From the NCBI GenBank assembly GCA_037903355.1, contig JBAJFE010000038.1:1240001-1304000 (forward strand): 64,000 nucleotides of DNA. Direction: 5' to 3'. Source of the stretch: Trichuris trichiura (lineage: Eukaryota; Nematoda; Enoplea; Trichinellida; Trichuridae). Below the pieces are notes generated by a model. That model was not told the origin of the DNA. It worked only from the letters and a program-made list of their open reading frames with translations, and searched no databases. Shown piece after piece: positions 35,052 to 45,862 of this stretch (its first letter is position 1; every line of letters starts with the position of its first letter). A program made the position numbers and the translations under genes.

Positions 35052-35100
35052 GGCCCTGAAAAGGGCCGTTTGGGGTCAAAATAAGGAGACTTTCGTCTCC
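35052..35100 (-). terminator. H3 mRNA 3' end: canonical stem-loop plus an upstream hairpin (unit 1)
   Basis: On the transcript strand, GGCCCTTTTCAGGGCC (35067-35052) is the replication-dependent histone 3' stem-loop, preceded by CCAAAC. Directly after the TAA stop lies a second hairpin, GGAGAC-GAAA-GTCTCC (35100-35085), with a GNRA-type loop. The 17-nt linker contains TGACCCCAAAC. The canonical loop binds SLBP in other animals; the role of the second hairpin is unknown. Confidence 0.9.
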
Positions 35101-35529
<429 letters not shown>

Positions 35530-35838
35530 TCACAACAACCAAACTTGATCAGGAAAAACCACTAGACTGACTTTGTCAAGGCAGAGCAGACGAGCCTTTA
35601 ACTTTCCTGCAATGCTATTGGACGATAGTTGACCTAAGGCGCAACTAGCGATCGATAATGATAAGCGCGAATCGCCAAATGGTTGGAAATTTCCGGTTTG
35701 GCTGTACAAATGTCTGCGCATTCGCTGTTATTGCTTTTGTTCCTGAGGGAAGAAACCAGCTGCTCGAGAGGAAAATAGGCAAAGGTTGAGGGTTGCATTG
35801 TCCAAATGGCTTGCACGCTACTGCGTTTGACCTACGAC

Positions 35839-36062
35839 CAACATTAGTGCCCTAATTTCTCGCAGTTCTTTTCTGGCATGTCTATATGAACAGCTGTTGA
35901 GACGTCCGCAAACAAGTTCTATGGCGTCGGTCTTGTTTGAATTCTTGGCAAAGAGCCAAATGTTTGTCACAGCAGATGTTATGGCGTTTGTTTTGCTAAG
36001 CGTCGTCGTATCTGCTGATGAACGAGATAAGCGCTCGGATGCTTGGTTTCCACTACATGCCT
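35839..36062 (+). repeat. Recurring protein-like spacer block, copy A (unit 1)
   Basis: Reads NISALISRSSF, then SSMASVLFEFLAKSQMFVTA and DVMAFV, ending at a stop near 36060. Related blocks occur at 37745-37850 (+), 40930-41160 (-), 43700-43905 (-) and 51195-51420 (-), each with an EFLA-x-SQ-like core. Four of the five also carry the neighbouring DNA motif AAATTAGGGCAC or a clear relative of the upstream reading. In unit 2 the equivalent of this copy has an early stop and a Penelope insertion. I do not recognise the family. Confidence 0.4.
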
Positions 36063-36437
36063 GCCTTTCTTAAGTTATTCTACTGCGTTGACAACTGAAA
36101 AATAAAAAGAAAAATGAGAAAGCTTTTGTAACAGTAACAAAATAACGAGAAAACCGAAGAAATGATGTAGAAAGGCATTGCTATGAGCAGATAAGATTCT
36201 CTGAAATAACTTCTACATTGAAGAGACTTTTGTTTTGAAAACTTTTTCCAACCAATTACTGAGATTGCTTGAATCTCGGCGAAACTAAAATTGCACACTT
36301 TTATGGAAAGGATTTGTTCCATTTTGAAGATATAATGTCTTCGTACGGGACCAAATAATTTCATTTTGGCTTCTTTTGTACGGATTTTCTGTGTCCCGTT
36401 GAATAAACTTTTATTAATAAACTTTTCTTAATAAAAT

Positions 36438-36479
36438 GTCCGTAGCTTTCGGGTCTGAACTTGACCCGTCATCAGCGGT
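36438..36479 (-). ncRNA. Hammerhead-ribozyme-like core in a Penelope-derived element
   Basis: The minus strand reads CCG-CTGATGA-C, helix II GGGTC / GACCC with a 7-nt loop, GAA-AGCT, A, CGG. CTGATGA and GAAA are the hammerhead core boxes; AGCT is self-complementary, as expected of helix III in a dimer-dependent minimal hammerhead; CCG/CGG could form the base of helix I. One extra C stands before helix II. It lies 135 nt past the ORF stop, in sense. Activity is untested. Confidence 0.45.
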
Positions 36480-36609
36480 CTAAGGATTGACGTATGACTA
36501 AAGTGCACTAGTAACGTGCAACGTCTATAGCTGTTTAAAGGCCCGTGTTTTAAAGTGGGCCTTGTAGTTCTTCATTTGTCCGTCAGCAGTTCGAGCGGGT
36601 GAATCAAAT

Positions 36610-36730
36610 TTAATTGAGCGAGCAACATTTCGAGCGGGTTACAATATTCGTCCATATTTCATTTATTTCCGCTCCATTATCTCGGTTGTAGGCTGTATTG
36701 TTTCTGATATACAGAGCTTCCTTGATTTTT
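36610..36730 (-). pseudogene. Penelope-like element ORF, C-terminal tail
   Basis: The minus strand reads KIKEALYIRNNTAYNRDNG then AEINEIWTNIV and SKCCSLN, stop at 36612-36610. This is the segment after the GIY-YIG endonuclease in Penelope-like retroelements, matching 44515-44943. Only about 40 codons are present between the foldback arms. Confidence 0.75.
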
Positions 36731-37744
36731 CGTAAGCTACGGACATTTTATTAAGAAAAGTTTATTAATAAAAGTTTATTCAACGGGACACAAAAAATCC
36801 GTACAAAAGAAGCCAGGATTTGTTCCAGTAGTTAATCGACCGCAGTATTTGTATCGCTGGAATGATCAAATGCTGAATCTGCGAAGATCGAATTGCCCAG
36901 AGGTTCATTATTTGATCTCCGTAACTGTTCGGATCTTGGGCTATTCTCTTCTGAAGGTTAAGCTCTGAGGTATGAGGGCCCGAAGGTATGAGAGCACCAA
37001 ATACGACGGCCATAATGTGGCCATCTTTTCAATGAGGAAATACAACAGATATTCGATTATCCAAACGGGACAGCAGTCAGAAAGCTTTTAAGAGTAGAAC
37101 TTTGGACGCTATTGCTGATGAAGAGAATGTAGCAGAAATATTTAAAACCTTAATTGCATACGCCGAGCTACGTGCTGGCTCGTTTCTGCGTTGACGACCA
37201 GAGATGTTCCTTTGGTGATGAGATTTTACTGTTCGCCGCGCTTCTTTTTGGCTGTTATGAAGTTGGAAAATTTCTTGCGTGGACCCCTGCTATCGTACCA
37301 CTTCGCCGAACAGTTCAAGTAGATGTAGTGCAATATACATATATATATATTCATTATTTAAGCTTTCATATTTACAATGTATTGCTAAATAATTCAGGAG
37401 CATTTTTGTATTTCTACAAATCAACTTGCTATTATTAGTTGTAACCGTGAAGCCATTACATGCAGAAACTGGCTACTAGTGACCCAGAAACGCAAACAAC
37501 TTGTTTCGCAATTGCGTTGTTAGACGGTCGACCTGCGCAGGGTCAGCTATAATTGATTAGTCCCCCGCGGTTCTAATAATGGTGTTCTATTAATAGTACA
37601 CCGTGAGATAAATTCCAAAGCTGTTTTTCGACCATACACTGCAAGAACGAAGGTCAACTGACTAAGCAAACTTCGCTATGTCAACGGAATGCACACAGAT
37701 TAATCAGCGGGAGATAACGTTCGTGCATTAATTACGTGGCATTT

Positions 37745-37850
37745 CATTACCAGCGACTGCTGATAAGATTGTTAATATATGCGTTAGCGCCGGCAGTTTT
37801 TGAATTCTTGGCAAGAAGCCAAGTACCCGTCTCGCCAGTGCAGTAAATTG
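37745..37850 (+). repeat. Recurring protein-like spacer block, copy B (unit 1)
   Basis: Reads LLIRLLIYALAPAVFEFLAR followed by SQVPVSPV and a stop. The EFLARSQ core matches copy A (EFLAKSQ). The unit 2 counterpart is at 57325-57430 and is nearly identical. Confidence 0.35.
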
Positions 37851-38005
37851 CTGAAGGAACGCAGAAGTTCTGTTTTCTTAGGGCAAAGAAATGGTTTACT
37901 GATAGGAAAAGAAAATAAAAATTTTTGCGATGTTTGTGCACTTTGAATTAGTCTCTTAGCGGCGCAAAGACAGCAAGTTTTCGGAATACGTACAATTCTA
38001 GCGTT

Positions 38006-38355
38006 CTTGAAAACTGGATGTTTTGTAACGGGTTGAATTTTCATGGTTGTAAGGTCTTCTACGGCTTCTTCCCGTTTTTCGTTGTGCTGTTATCTGTAAT
38101 TAAACTAAAACAACTGCTCTACCAACGGATGGATGAGCCGTTATTAAGAAAAGTACAGATATCAACGCACTCAACTTTTTTATTGTTCAAAGCTTTCGGA
38201 ACGCTCTAGTTCCGTCGTCAGTGAGGTTGTGGAGGATATCTGTACTTTTCTTAATAACGGCTCATCCATCCGTTGGTAGAGCAGTTGTTTTAGTTTAATT
38301 ACAGATAACAGCACAACGAAAAACGGGAAAAGCCGTAGAAGACCTTACAACCATG
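38006..38355. mobile_element. Penelope-derived foldback in unit 1, 12-bp TSD
   Basis: AATTCTAGCGTT flanks both sides (37994-38005 and 38356-38367) and occurs once in unit 2 near 57570. The 350-bp insert is a near-perfect inverted repeat: the left arm carries CGGCTTCTTCCCGTTTTTCG, CCAACGGATGGATGAGC and TTAAGAAAAGTACAG, repeated inverted on the right. The centre holds a hammerhead-like core. No coding sequence. Confidence 0.9.
38188..38225 (-). ncRNA. Hammerhead-ribozyme-like core
   Basis: Minus strand: TCA-CTGACGA-C, helix II GGAAC / GTTCC with a 6-nt loop, GAA-AGCT, T, TGA. The TCA/TGA flanks can pair at the base of helix I. Compared with the copy at 36438 both helix II strands have changed together. 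It lies at the centre of the foldback at 38006-38355. Confidence 0.45.
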
Positions 38356-39376
38356 AATTCTAGCGTTATCGAAATGAGCTCATTTTGAGGGAAAGATTTT
38401 ATAGCGTTACGTCTCGGAATTTCAGAAAGAACAGCTTACCAAGCATTTTTGCTTTTTGCAGGGTCATGTGTTCACCTGTTTTAGCAAACTTTATTCTATC
38501 TGGACCATATGCTACTTTAATACTTTTCAAGAAGTGACGACTTGAAACGGGTCCCCTCTTGAAGGGAAAAAAGAACGAATGGTAGAATAAAGATTTTGGG
38601 GATCCAACTTGTGCCGTCGTCACCGATAAAAGCTCATTACGTGATAAGCGGCATACGAAAAGTTCCACTGGTCGTTTCCTTTCTAACAATTTTCGCCTTT
38701 TGAAGTGGAATAGATTTACCCGCCAAAGGACGAGTTAGTAGGTAAAAATAGCCGAATGCATGGTTAAAGGAGCTGCAAAGTAGAATTAATCTGCTGCTTG
38801 GTTCTACGTGTACGTACGATTTCGAACTCAAACGTTTCCTCCTCGTGTAGTGCAGTTGCGAAAATGTTTTGCACGTGTTTGTTAATTGTAGAAGAGGAAA
38901 AATTAGAGTATTTCCTTTATATCAAAAATAAAAATGAGCTTAGCTCAACTTGTACGAAGAAGTTTCATTGGCTTGGAATAATTCCTGCCCATCAGAGAAT
39001 AAGGAATTACAAGAAAAATAATCGCGGCACAGATTACTGTACTGCATTCGCAAAACGGAATACTTTGCGTATAGCGTTAACTGCGAAGTTACCGAACGAA
39101 TGGGAAGCTCGCATAACATTCGCTAACCGCTCAGCAGAGCACGGCCACTTCGCTTAGTTTGCTAGCGCCCGCGTTTTCAAAATCTTAGCATTTTTTTCAC
39201 CGTTCAACATTTAACTTGAGATTCGATTTTTGAACTGCACTTGCTGCCAGTTACAGTGCAACTGCGATTTCGCAGCTTTTTCGCTGTTTTGAGATCATAC
39301 AAACCGCTCACCTACGCATTGCAGTTTTACGCGCGCGAATTACAGCAGACTGCAGTTTGCGTCAACAAAATTTAGT

Positions 39377-39427
39377 GGCCCTGAAAAGGGCCGTTTGGGG
39401 TCAAAAAGCTGCGCATGCAGCAACCGC
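39377..39427 (-). terminator. H4 mRNA 3' end: canonical stem-loop plus an upstream hairpin (unit 1)
   Basis: The stem-loop GGCCCTTTTCAGGGCC lies at 39392-39377. A second hairpin, GCTGC-ATGC-GCAGC (39421-39408), starts 6 nt after the stop codon. The 15-nt linker is TTTTT followed by GACCCCAAAC. The second hairpin has no sequence similarity to those of the other histone mRNAs. Confidence 0.88.
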
Positions 39428-39769
<342 letters not shown>

Positions 39770-40264
39770 CTACCAAACAAACAAGCTCACTACTGACTCC
39801 TGGCCACTCAGCATCACGCTTAGTAAGGCAGCATTATAGGCGACACCTATAGGTCACGTAACGAACCAATAGAAAAGAGCAGTTGCCGAAGTATTCGCCG
39901 GAAGCGTAGGTTTCGCTGATCGATATATTGATTGATGACTAAGTAATGCACCCATTGCGTGGGTGGATTCGAACGATTGCAAAGCAAAGAGTTGGCAGTA
40001 AAGATGGGTGAAAATGGTTAAAGAAGTCAAGAAATCATCGCAAACTTTTCAGTTTTTATGTACAATTAAAATCAGTAAGCAAGTTATAACAGGATAATGC
40101 TTTTATGCAGAAACTTTTTTTACGTATATTTAGCTCTATCGTGTGAAAGTTCTTTATTTACGGGATGAGTTAAGCAACTTTCGGAACCAACGATGTTTTA
40201 TCTTCAGGGTGCGAATCAATAGAGTCAGTAGTCGGGGGCGGGAAATGGAAAACATCAAAATATT

Positions 40265-40602
40265 CTTGAACACGGGGTGTTTCTTAACGGGGCAATGGAT
40301 TTTCATCTCTACTTCATACGGTATGTATTCTTGCCCGTTGATGGGTTCTGAAATTAAACCGAAGCAAATGCCCTACCAACGGATGGATGAGCAATTATTA
40401 AGGAAAAATACAGAACAAGTACTTAAACAGTTCGGAGCTTTCGGGACTAACCTTGTCCCGTCGTCAGCGATGGTGGTAATGGTACAAGTTAAGGTAGGAA
40501 CTGTATAATAATTGCTCATCCATCCGTTGGTACGGCATTTGCTTCGGTTTAATTTCAGAACCCATCAACGGGCAAGAATACATACCGTATGAAGTAGAGA
40601 TG
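40265..40602. mobile_element. Penelope-derived foldback in unit 1, 14-bp TSD
   Basis: AACATCAAAATATT is duplicated (40251-40264 and 40603-40616) and single in unit 2 near 59465. The 338-bp insert has long inverted arms containing CTACTTCATACGGTATGTAT, CCCGTTGATGGGTTCTGA and CCAACGGATGGATGAGCA, with a hammerhead-like core at the centre. The left end (CTTGAACACGGGGTG) resembles the left end of the element at 38006. Confidence 0.9.
40433..40471 (-). ncRNA. Hammerhead-ribozyme-like core
   Basis: Minus strand: TCG-CTGACGA-C, helix II GGGAC / GTCCC with a 7-nt loop, GAA-AGCT, C, CGA. TCG/CGA can pair at helix I, and the residue after AGCT is C, the preferred cleavage-site base. This is the best-formed core in the window. 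Confidence 0.5.
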
Positions 40603-40929
40603 AACATCAAAATATTGTGGCTTTTTTAGTTTACTGCTTAGAATTCTGTCACCCGCGACTGTTGATTGATGACCAAGATAGGATCCATACATTACTTTCG
40701 TCCGAAATTGTTGTTTGATTTTTTCGGCCGTGCTTCAAAGATTATACGATGAAAACCGATTTTTACCACAGGTGTTTAAAAATTGGACGCCTGACAACGG
40801 GTGTCTTCATTGGCGGGATACGGTACGGTAAACCCATTTGTTAGTAATCCGCTACTAAGAAAGAGGCTTACCGTCCCTGCGTCCAAGTAAAGTACGGATA
40901 TATTAGATTCGATATATTCTATTTTATCA

Positions 40930-41160
40930 ATGGAATGTTGCATTAGCCTATTAGCAAGACCAACATTTACAGCAACAAACGCTTGGCTAATTGCCAAGAA
41001 TTCAAACGTTCCAGACGCTATGACCTGCTCGAAAGCGTCTGAACAACTGTGGGTCATTAGAAATGACAATGAAATGCCAGCTCTGACTGGATTGAATCTG
41101 CTGATCATGCATGCATCGGTACGAGTTTGCATTGGTACAATTACATGTTGACCTTGGTTC
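40930..41160 (-). repeat. Recurring protein-like spacer block, copy C (unit 1)
   Basis: The minus strand reads AGISLSFLMTHSCSDAFEQV and GTFEFLAISQAFVAVNVGLA in one open frame. The unit 2 copy (59792-60020) is also open but differs mostly by amino-acid changes, arguing against present-day coding. The core EFLAISQAFV aligns with copies A and E. Confidence 0.4.
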
Positions 41161-42499
41161 TTGAACACTAAGGTCGACAAATTGAGCTTTGTAACGTATC
41201 TCAAAAGGAACTATTAATAGAATGCCATTATGGAACAGCGGGGAACCACTGTTCAATTGATGGTGATCTGCGCAGGTCGTTTGTCAAACGATGCGGTCGT
41301 AAAACAACTCCAATGAGCTTCTAGAATCGCTATTGCCCAGTTTCGTGTTTCAGTGGTTTCCAAACGAATACTAATAATGTAAATGCAAAGTGAGGAGGCA
41401 AAAGTGCTGCTAAGGTTTCTCCAGCTTTGTGCATCGTATTGATAAGATAGCACAGGACGGTTTGAAAAAGTTTAGAATTTCAACTTCGTGCTAACCACGA
41501 ACCGGCACGGCAGTCAGCAGAAGCGCGTCAGTAATGATCACAGATTGCTCTTCCGACGGCTGCTTGCCTTAACGCAAATACAAAAACTTTGCGACCGGAC
41601 TGCTTATCTGTGGAATGCAAATCAACTTAGAGGCAACGCATCTGGTTGCCAATAATGCTAGCAAAGCCACAACGTGCAGCCTTGATTTCTTTTTATCGAG
41701 TTGACTCAGTAATTGAATGTGTAAAGTTGAATGAAAAGCGTCGCTTTCCGGATACTGCGTTTTTCCTGTTCAAAATTCACTTCAAAACAGCGAGTTCGAG
41801 ACTGCTATAACTGAAGGGATTGGGAACACTGATTCATTCAACCAACTTACCCTGTTAAATGCTTAGACGACGCTAAAAGAAAGAGTATAAAGTCCAGATT
41901 ATTACGGTCTATGAGCCGAAGGTGTATTTGAACAAGCTTTCTAACACGCATGCGGATCATGACCAGTTCGAACTGTTGAGCGGTAAAGAGCATTGCGAAC
42001 TCCAAAATCAAAGATTAGTTTTCAAGCCGAAAATTACTTATGTGACCAAAGTGCTTTCTATAGGAGTGAATATGCTAAAATTGCAGAGTTTTCAGGTGTC
42101 TCCTGACTCAACTGTCAGCGATTAACAAAAATGAAGTCTGGTAGTCAGAATTTAAGTCGGAATAAGCGCCTTACTCAGAAGTTTATTGGTTACGGTTTCC
42201 ACCATATACGAGTAAAAGAGCCACTGCGTCGTTCACACAAAGGCCACTTATTCGTTATGGGTGTTTGTACAGCGCAGAAAGCAGACAACAGTTCTTATTT
42301 TTGATACTACTGTGTTTCCGAAGATCTTTTCCCGCTTTTCGATATAATCTTCACTCTTCAAAGCTAGTGGTCTGTTATCTAGACTAAGCAGAACTGAGGA
42401 TCGAAATAATTGAAAACCAGCAAAACCAAATGGCAATTTGTTATTTTGATGTAAAGTTTGTCTCTTAAACACGTTTTTATGTATGAAGCAGAATTACAG

Positions 42500-42720
42500 A
42501 CTAACTGTCTGGCAAGGGGGTGAGGGGTTTTCGTACTTGATCTTTCCAAGGAATTTCCCCCTTTTTCGACCTTATCTCTATACAGAACTAAAAGAAATAC
42601 CCTAACGAAGAATGGATAAGCAAATTGTTAAAAAATTCAAGAAAACAGCGTACATAGCTTTGGAACCGTGTAGCCCTATTCTCAGCGTGGTGTACGACAA
42701 CGGGGCAGCACTCAGTTTCG
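42500..42720 (-). mobile_element. Degenerate Penelope-derived fragment
   Basis: Contains CTTGATCTTTCCAAGG, CCCTAACGAAGAATGGATAAG, ACATAGCTTTGGAACC and CTCAGCG in the same order as the well-preserved copies, with many substitutions. The ribozyme-like core is no longer intact. No second arm is visible. Confidence 0.45.
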
Positions 42721-43539
42721 AGCACAGCTTCATGGATTCTGTTGAGACATCCTGTGCGGGGGTATAAGGTAGCGTCTTGCCACTTTAAAGTTCGAAAGCT
42801 TTTGTAGGATTTTTAAAATTTTCGCTTCCCAGGTGATCTGGATAACCAAAATCAGAGTAACGGAGGTTCTCCTGTATGTTGAATTGAAGATCACTATCGG
42901 CCCCGAGAACTGAATGCGCTGTGCGCGTACTTTTTCACAAAATCGGCCTTTTAATAGTTTGCTTGGTGTTTGTCATTTTTGCTTCTATGGACTGTTCAGT
43001 TGCATACTTTGCTTGGTTTGCCTTTCGTCTGATCGCTAGAAACGATAACTGAAAAAGAACACTTTGCCGTGCAACAATAAATGCAGGAAAAAAGACGGAC
43101 TCCTTTAAAATTTTGCCGTTTCATTAAACAACCTTTTTAATTTATTGCTAAGATGTGTGAAAGCGTGGCAAAACTACAATGCAGTGCTGGATCAGGACAA
43201 AGCAACATGAGTGGTACGACCACCAGCAAGATGGATGTACGCTGTTTTATTAAAGGACATTGAAAATAACTTTACTTTATACATGCAACAGAATTGCGCA
43301 AAAGGGAAACTAGAGTCTATACGTCATAATAATTAATCTTTGCAACGCATTAATTTAAAGCCCGCACAGAGTTTTGTAATCGTACTCTCAGAAACGATCC
43401 TTCTCGAACTCGTCTTGGCATTTACTTTATTAGGAATGAGATTCGCTTATTAACTTCCTTTCTCTATGAGTCACTCTTACAATATATAATAACCATAAGG
43501 AGTGCTATAGAGCAGAATCGGACTATTTTTTTGTAAATG

Positions 43540-43712
43540 TAACTTCTTGGTACGGGACCGTATAGTTTCATGTCGAGTTTCTTTTACGGAAAGTTTGTCC
43601 CGTTGATAATATTTTTATTATTCCGGAGCTTTCGGGTCAAACGAGACCCGAAAGCTCCGGAATAATAAAAATATTATCAACAGGACAAACTTTCCGTAAA
43701 AGAAACTCGACG
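43540..43712. mobile_element. Penelope-derived foldback, compact palindrome
   Basis: TGTCGAGTTTCTTTTACGGA to CTTTCGGGTC (43572-43638) is followed, after the loop AAACGA, by its inverse ending at 43710. The outer CTTGGTACGGGACCGTATAG matches the outer end of the element at 10348. As there, the centre is two GAAAGC halves joined, lacking CTGANGA. This part of unit 1 has no counterpart in unit 2. Confidence 0.75.
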
Positions 43713-43905
43713 TGAATCGGACTATCTGAGCGTTTGTTGTTACTTTGACCGATAAACGCAGCTGCTGTGACGAATGTTCGCCTGACTGCCTAGCATTCAA
43801 AAAAGATAGACGCCAGAGACATGTTTGCGTACGTTTCGGCAGATGTTCACGTCAGTCTAAGACAAACGAACAGTCAGAAATTAGGGCACCAGCGTTAGCC
43901 GTAGG
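43700..43905 (-). repeat. Recurring protein-like spacer block, copy D
   Basis: The minus strand reads NAGALISDCSFVLD, a stop, REHLPKRTQT, and after a frame change TFVTAAAFIGQSN. It aligns with copy E (DIGALISGCSFVSD, then REKTTSMAAVILEFLATSQ) and copy A. It is flanked by the same CAGAAATTAGGGCACCA motif. It is broken and has no unit 2 counterpart. Confidence 0.35.
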
Positions 43906-44419
43906 TCAAACGGACTTGCGTATGCGCCATTGGAACAGTGAAACGTTTTCGACCTTTATCGAATTTCCTGTCGACCAGGTGCGCTGCGTTCTTACGGACA
44001 AAGGAAATAACAGCTATTAGGGAGACAATTCTGTGCTTAAATAGGAAATAAGCGTATTTGTCGATAGTATAGAGTTTGTTTAGTGGGTCAATCGAATAAT
44101 TTTTGCAAACTGTCCACTGCTGGAAAGGACTTTCTTTTAACATGCATACGCTTTACTGACGGGCACAGCTTGTCGTTGGAACGTGCTATTAGCATCAATT
44201 GTCTGGACATTGCTGTTGTTTACATTGGTTTCACGAAGACCTTTTTCTTATAAAAGCTACGAAAGACGAGGTGTCTTTTAACAGGCTTAATTGGTTTTAT
44301 AGTTGGTCTTCTGGTTCAGGGGTTTGGCCTGTTTAATGCATCTGTAAGTAAACTTCAAAGTGCCTTACCAGCGAATGGATGAACAAATTGTTAGAAAAAA
44401 TACAGAACGATTTGTATAC

Positions 44420-44460
44420 CGTACGTTTCGGAACTGCTCTTGTTCCGTCGTCGGCAGTGT
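44420..44460 (-). ncRNA. Hammerhead-like core, left arm, box mutated
   Basis: Minus strand: CTG-CCGACGA-C, helix II GGAAC / GTTCC with a 7-nt loop, GAA-ACGT, A, CGG. The CTGA box has become CCGA, which should kill activity, but helix II and the self-complementary ACGT remain. CTG/CGG flanks can pair with one G-T wobble. Confidence 0.35.
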
Positions 44461-44514
44461 AAGGGAGAAGGTGTTTAATCGGTAAAGGGGTTATATAGCA
44501 CAATGGGTATTTGA

Positions 44515-45690
44515 TTAGTTGATTAGGGCGCAGCATTGGAATTTATTAATTAGCGCAACCCATACCTCACTAACCGCTACTCCATTGTCGCGATTAATGG
44601 GGGAGTTGCTCTGGATGTAAAGAGCTTCCTTAATGCGCCTAAGGTGTAACAGGCTCTCGCGGCTAATAATCTTCGGGTGCGGGTCGAGTGTGTACCGAGA
44701 AGCGTGCTCCACGATCACCGAGGCACCTATCGCGTTCTCCATGGGTTTTCGAGAGTCCGTTGTCGGTGGCCGCCCAGGGCAGGTAGGCGGTTCCCCATTG
44801 ATTCTTCGTTCGGCGTTCTTGTACGTCAACACGTTCTTCATGTGTTAGCCGAACCTGTGAAGTAAAGTGTTGCCCGTTTCTCCTATGTAGGAGGCGTTGC
44901 AACCACACTTTATTTCGTAAATGACACCTGGTCTGCTGTCAAAGCGAGCCTTGATCTTGTAATTTCTTACAGTCGAAGATTAGAGGTACTTTTAAATCTA
45001 ACATTAAAATTTAAGGAGTGTCCCAACCTTCTGCTGGAAATGTATCCTTTAATTTCGTTTGCTACTTTGGGATCAGTGAGCGCGAGGCTGTGCTCTGTAG
45101 AGGAAATTATATCTAAAACCGGTGGTTTTTGGCAGTGGGGACAAAATTTAAGCCTTTACTTAAGACCGTTTTTTCTGTGCTGTTTAGGACAAGCAAGCTG
45201 AGATTAACGACAGTTTTATCTGCATTATTGAGTGAAGGAGAGTGGGCTTGCTTAATGTTGGACTTACGGAACTCCCAGGAGCGGGAACAGTATAAAGACT
45301 GGAACTTTTTATCTAGAAGAGCGGTTTGGTTTAATTTTATTAGGAAACTGGTATTTTTAATGTAGAGTTTGAGTTGGGAGAAAAGGTCCGGTCTTAGAGA
45401 ATCGGAGAGGAAGGCTGAGGAGTTGTTAGATACACATTTTAAGTGGGCTGTTGATTTTCGGTGGTCCCTGATGCTGGCTCTCAACAGTGAGAAACAGGTG
45501 GAAGTTAATAAATTATTCGTTCGTCGATTGTGAGCATTTTAAATGGAAGCGCTTTGGCAGCAGGCCAGCGTCACGACATTTAATTAGGAAGTTGAGCTCA
45601 CTGAGTGTCAATGTAAGCTTGCTACTTGTCTGTTCTAGCAGCTTAGCTGCTTCAAGGAACTGCGCACCGTGAGCACTTCGGATGGTTCTG
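44515..45690 (-). pseudogene. Penelope-like ORF lacking reverse transcriptase
   Basis: Read on the minus strand from 45690: LNFLIKCRDAGLLPKRFHLK and VVNLSLLVLNSTEK, then LSKGLNFVPTAK (the N-terminal region that precedes RT in these elements), and LDIISSTEHSLALTDPKVA. After that the sequence jumps, near 45015, to the segment just before the endonuclease and to GVIYEIKCGCNASYIGETG, the GIY-YIG motif. The tail RRIKEALYIQSNSPINRDNG ends at a stop at 44517-44515. The whole RT domain, normally several hundred residues, is missing. The remaining frames have stops and shifts (for example one stop shortly after the GIY-YIG motif). Confidence 0.85.
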
Positions 45691-45822
45691 GGTGGCGGTT
45701 GGTGAGATATGGGCTGGGCTAATTAATAAATTCCTATGCTGCGCCCTACCCAACTAATCAAATATCCATTGTTCCCGTGTGCTATATAATCCCTTTACCG
45801 AATAAACACCTTCTACCTTACA

Positions 45823-45862
45823 CTGCTGACGACGGAACAAAAGCAGTTCGGAAACGTTCGGC
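45823..45862 (+). ncRNA. Hammerhead-like core, right arm
   Basis: Plus strand: CTG-CTGACGA-C, GGAAC, loop, GTTCG, GAA-ACGT, T, CGG. The box CTGACGA is intact; helix II has lost its closing pair (C changed to G). It mirrors the core in the left arm at 44420-44460. Confidence 0.4.

Larger units (their letters stand above)
36322..36814. mobile_element. Penelope-derived insertion in unit 1, 13-bp TSD
   Basis: Absent from unit 2 (empty site near 56200-56221). AGGATTTGTTCCA occurs on both sides (36309-36321 and 36815-36827), once in unit 2. The element is a foldback: arms around 36360-36440 and 36733-36814 share GTACGGATTTT-like and AATAAACTTTTATTAATAAA-like blocks. Between them lies the C-terminal tail of the Penelope ORF (36610-36730, minus) and a hammerhead-like core on the same strand. 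Confidence 0.85.

Noticed and set aside
37320..37345. AT-repeat at a MITE empty site as a promoter TATA box
   Set aside because: Simple TA repeat with no gene start nearby; it is the target of the MITE in unit 2.
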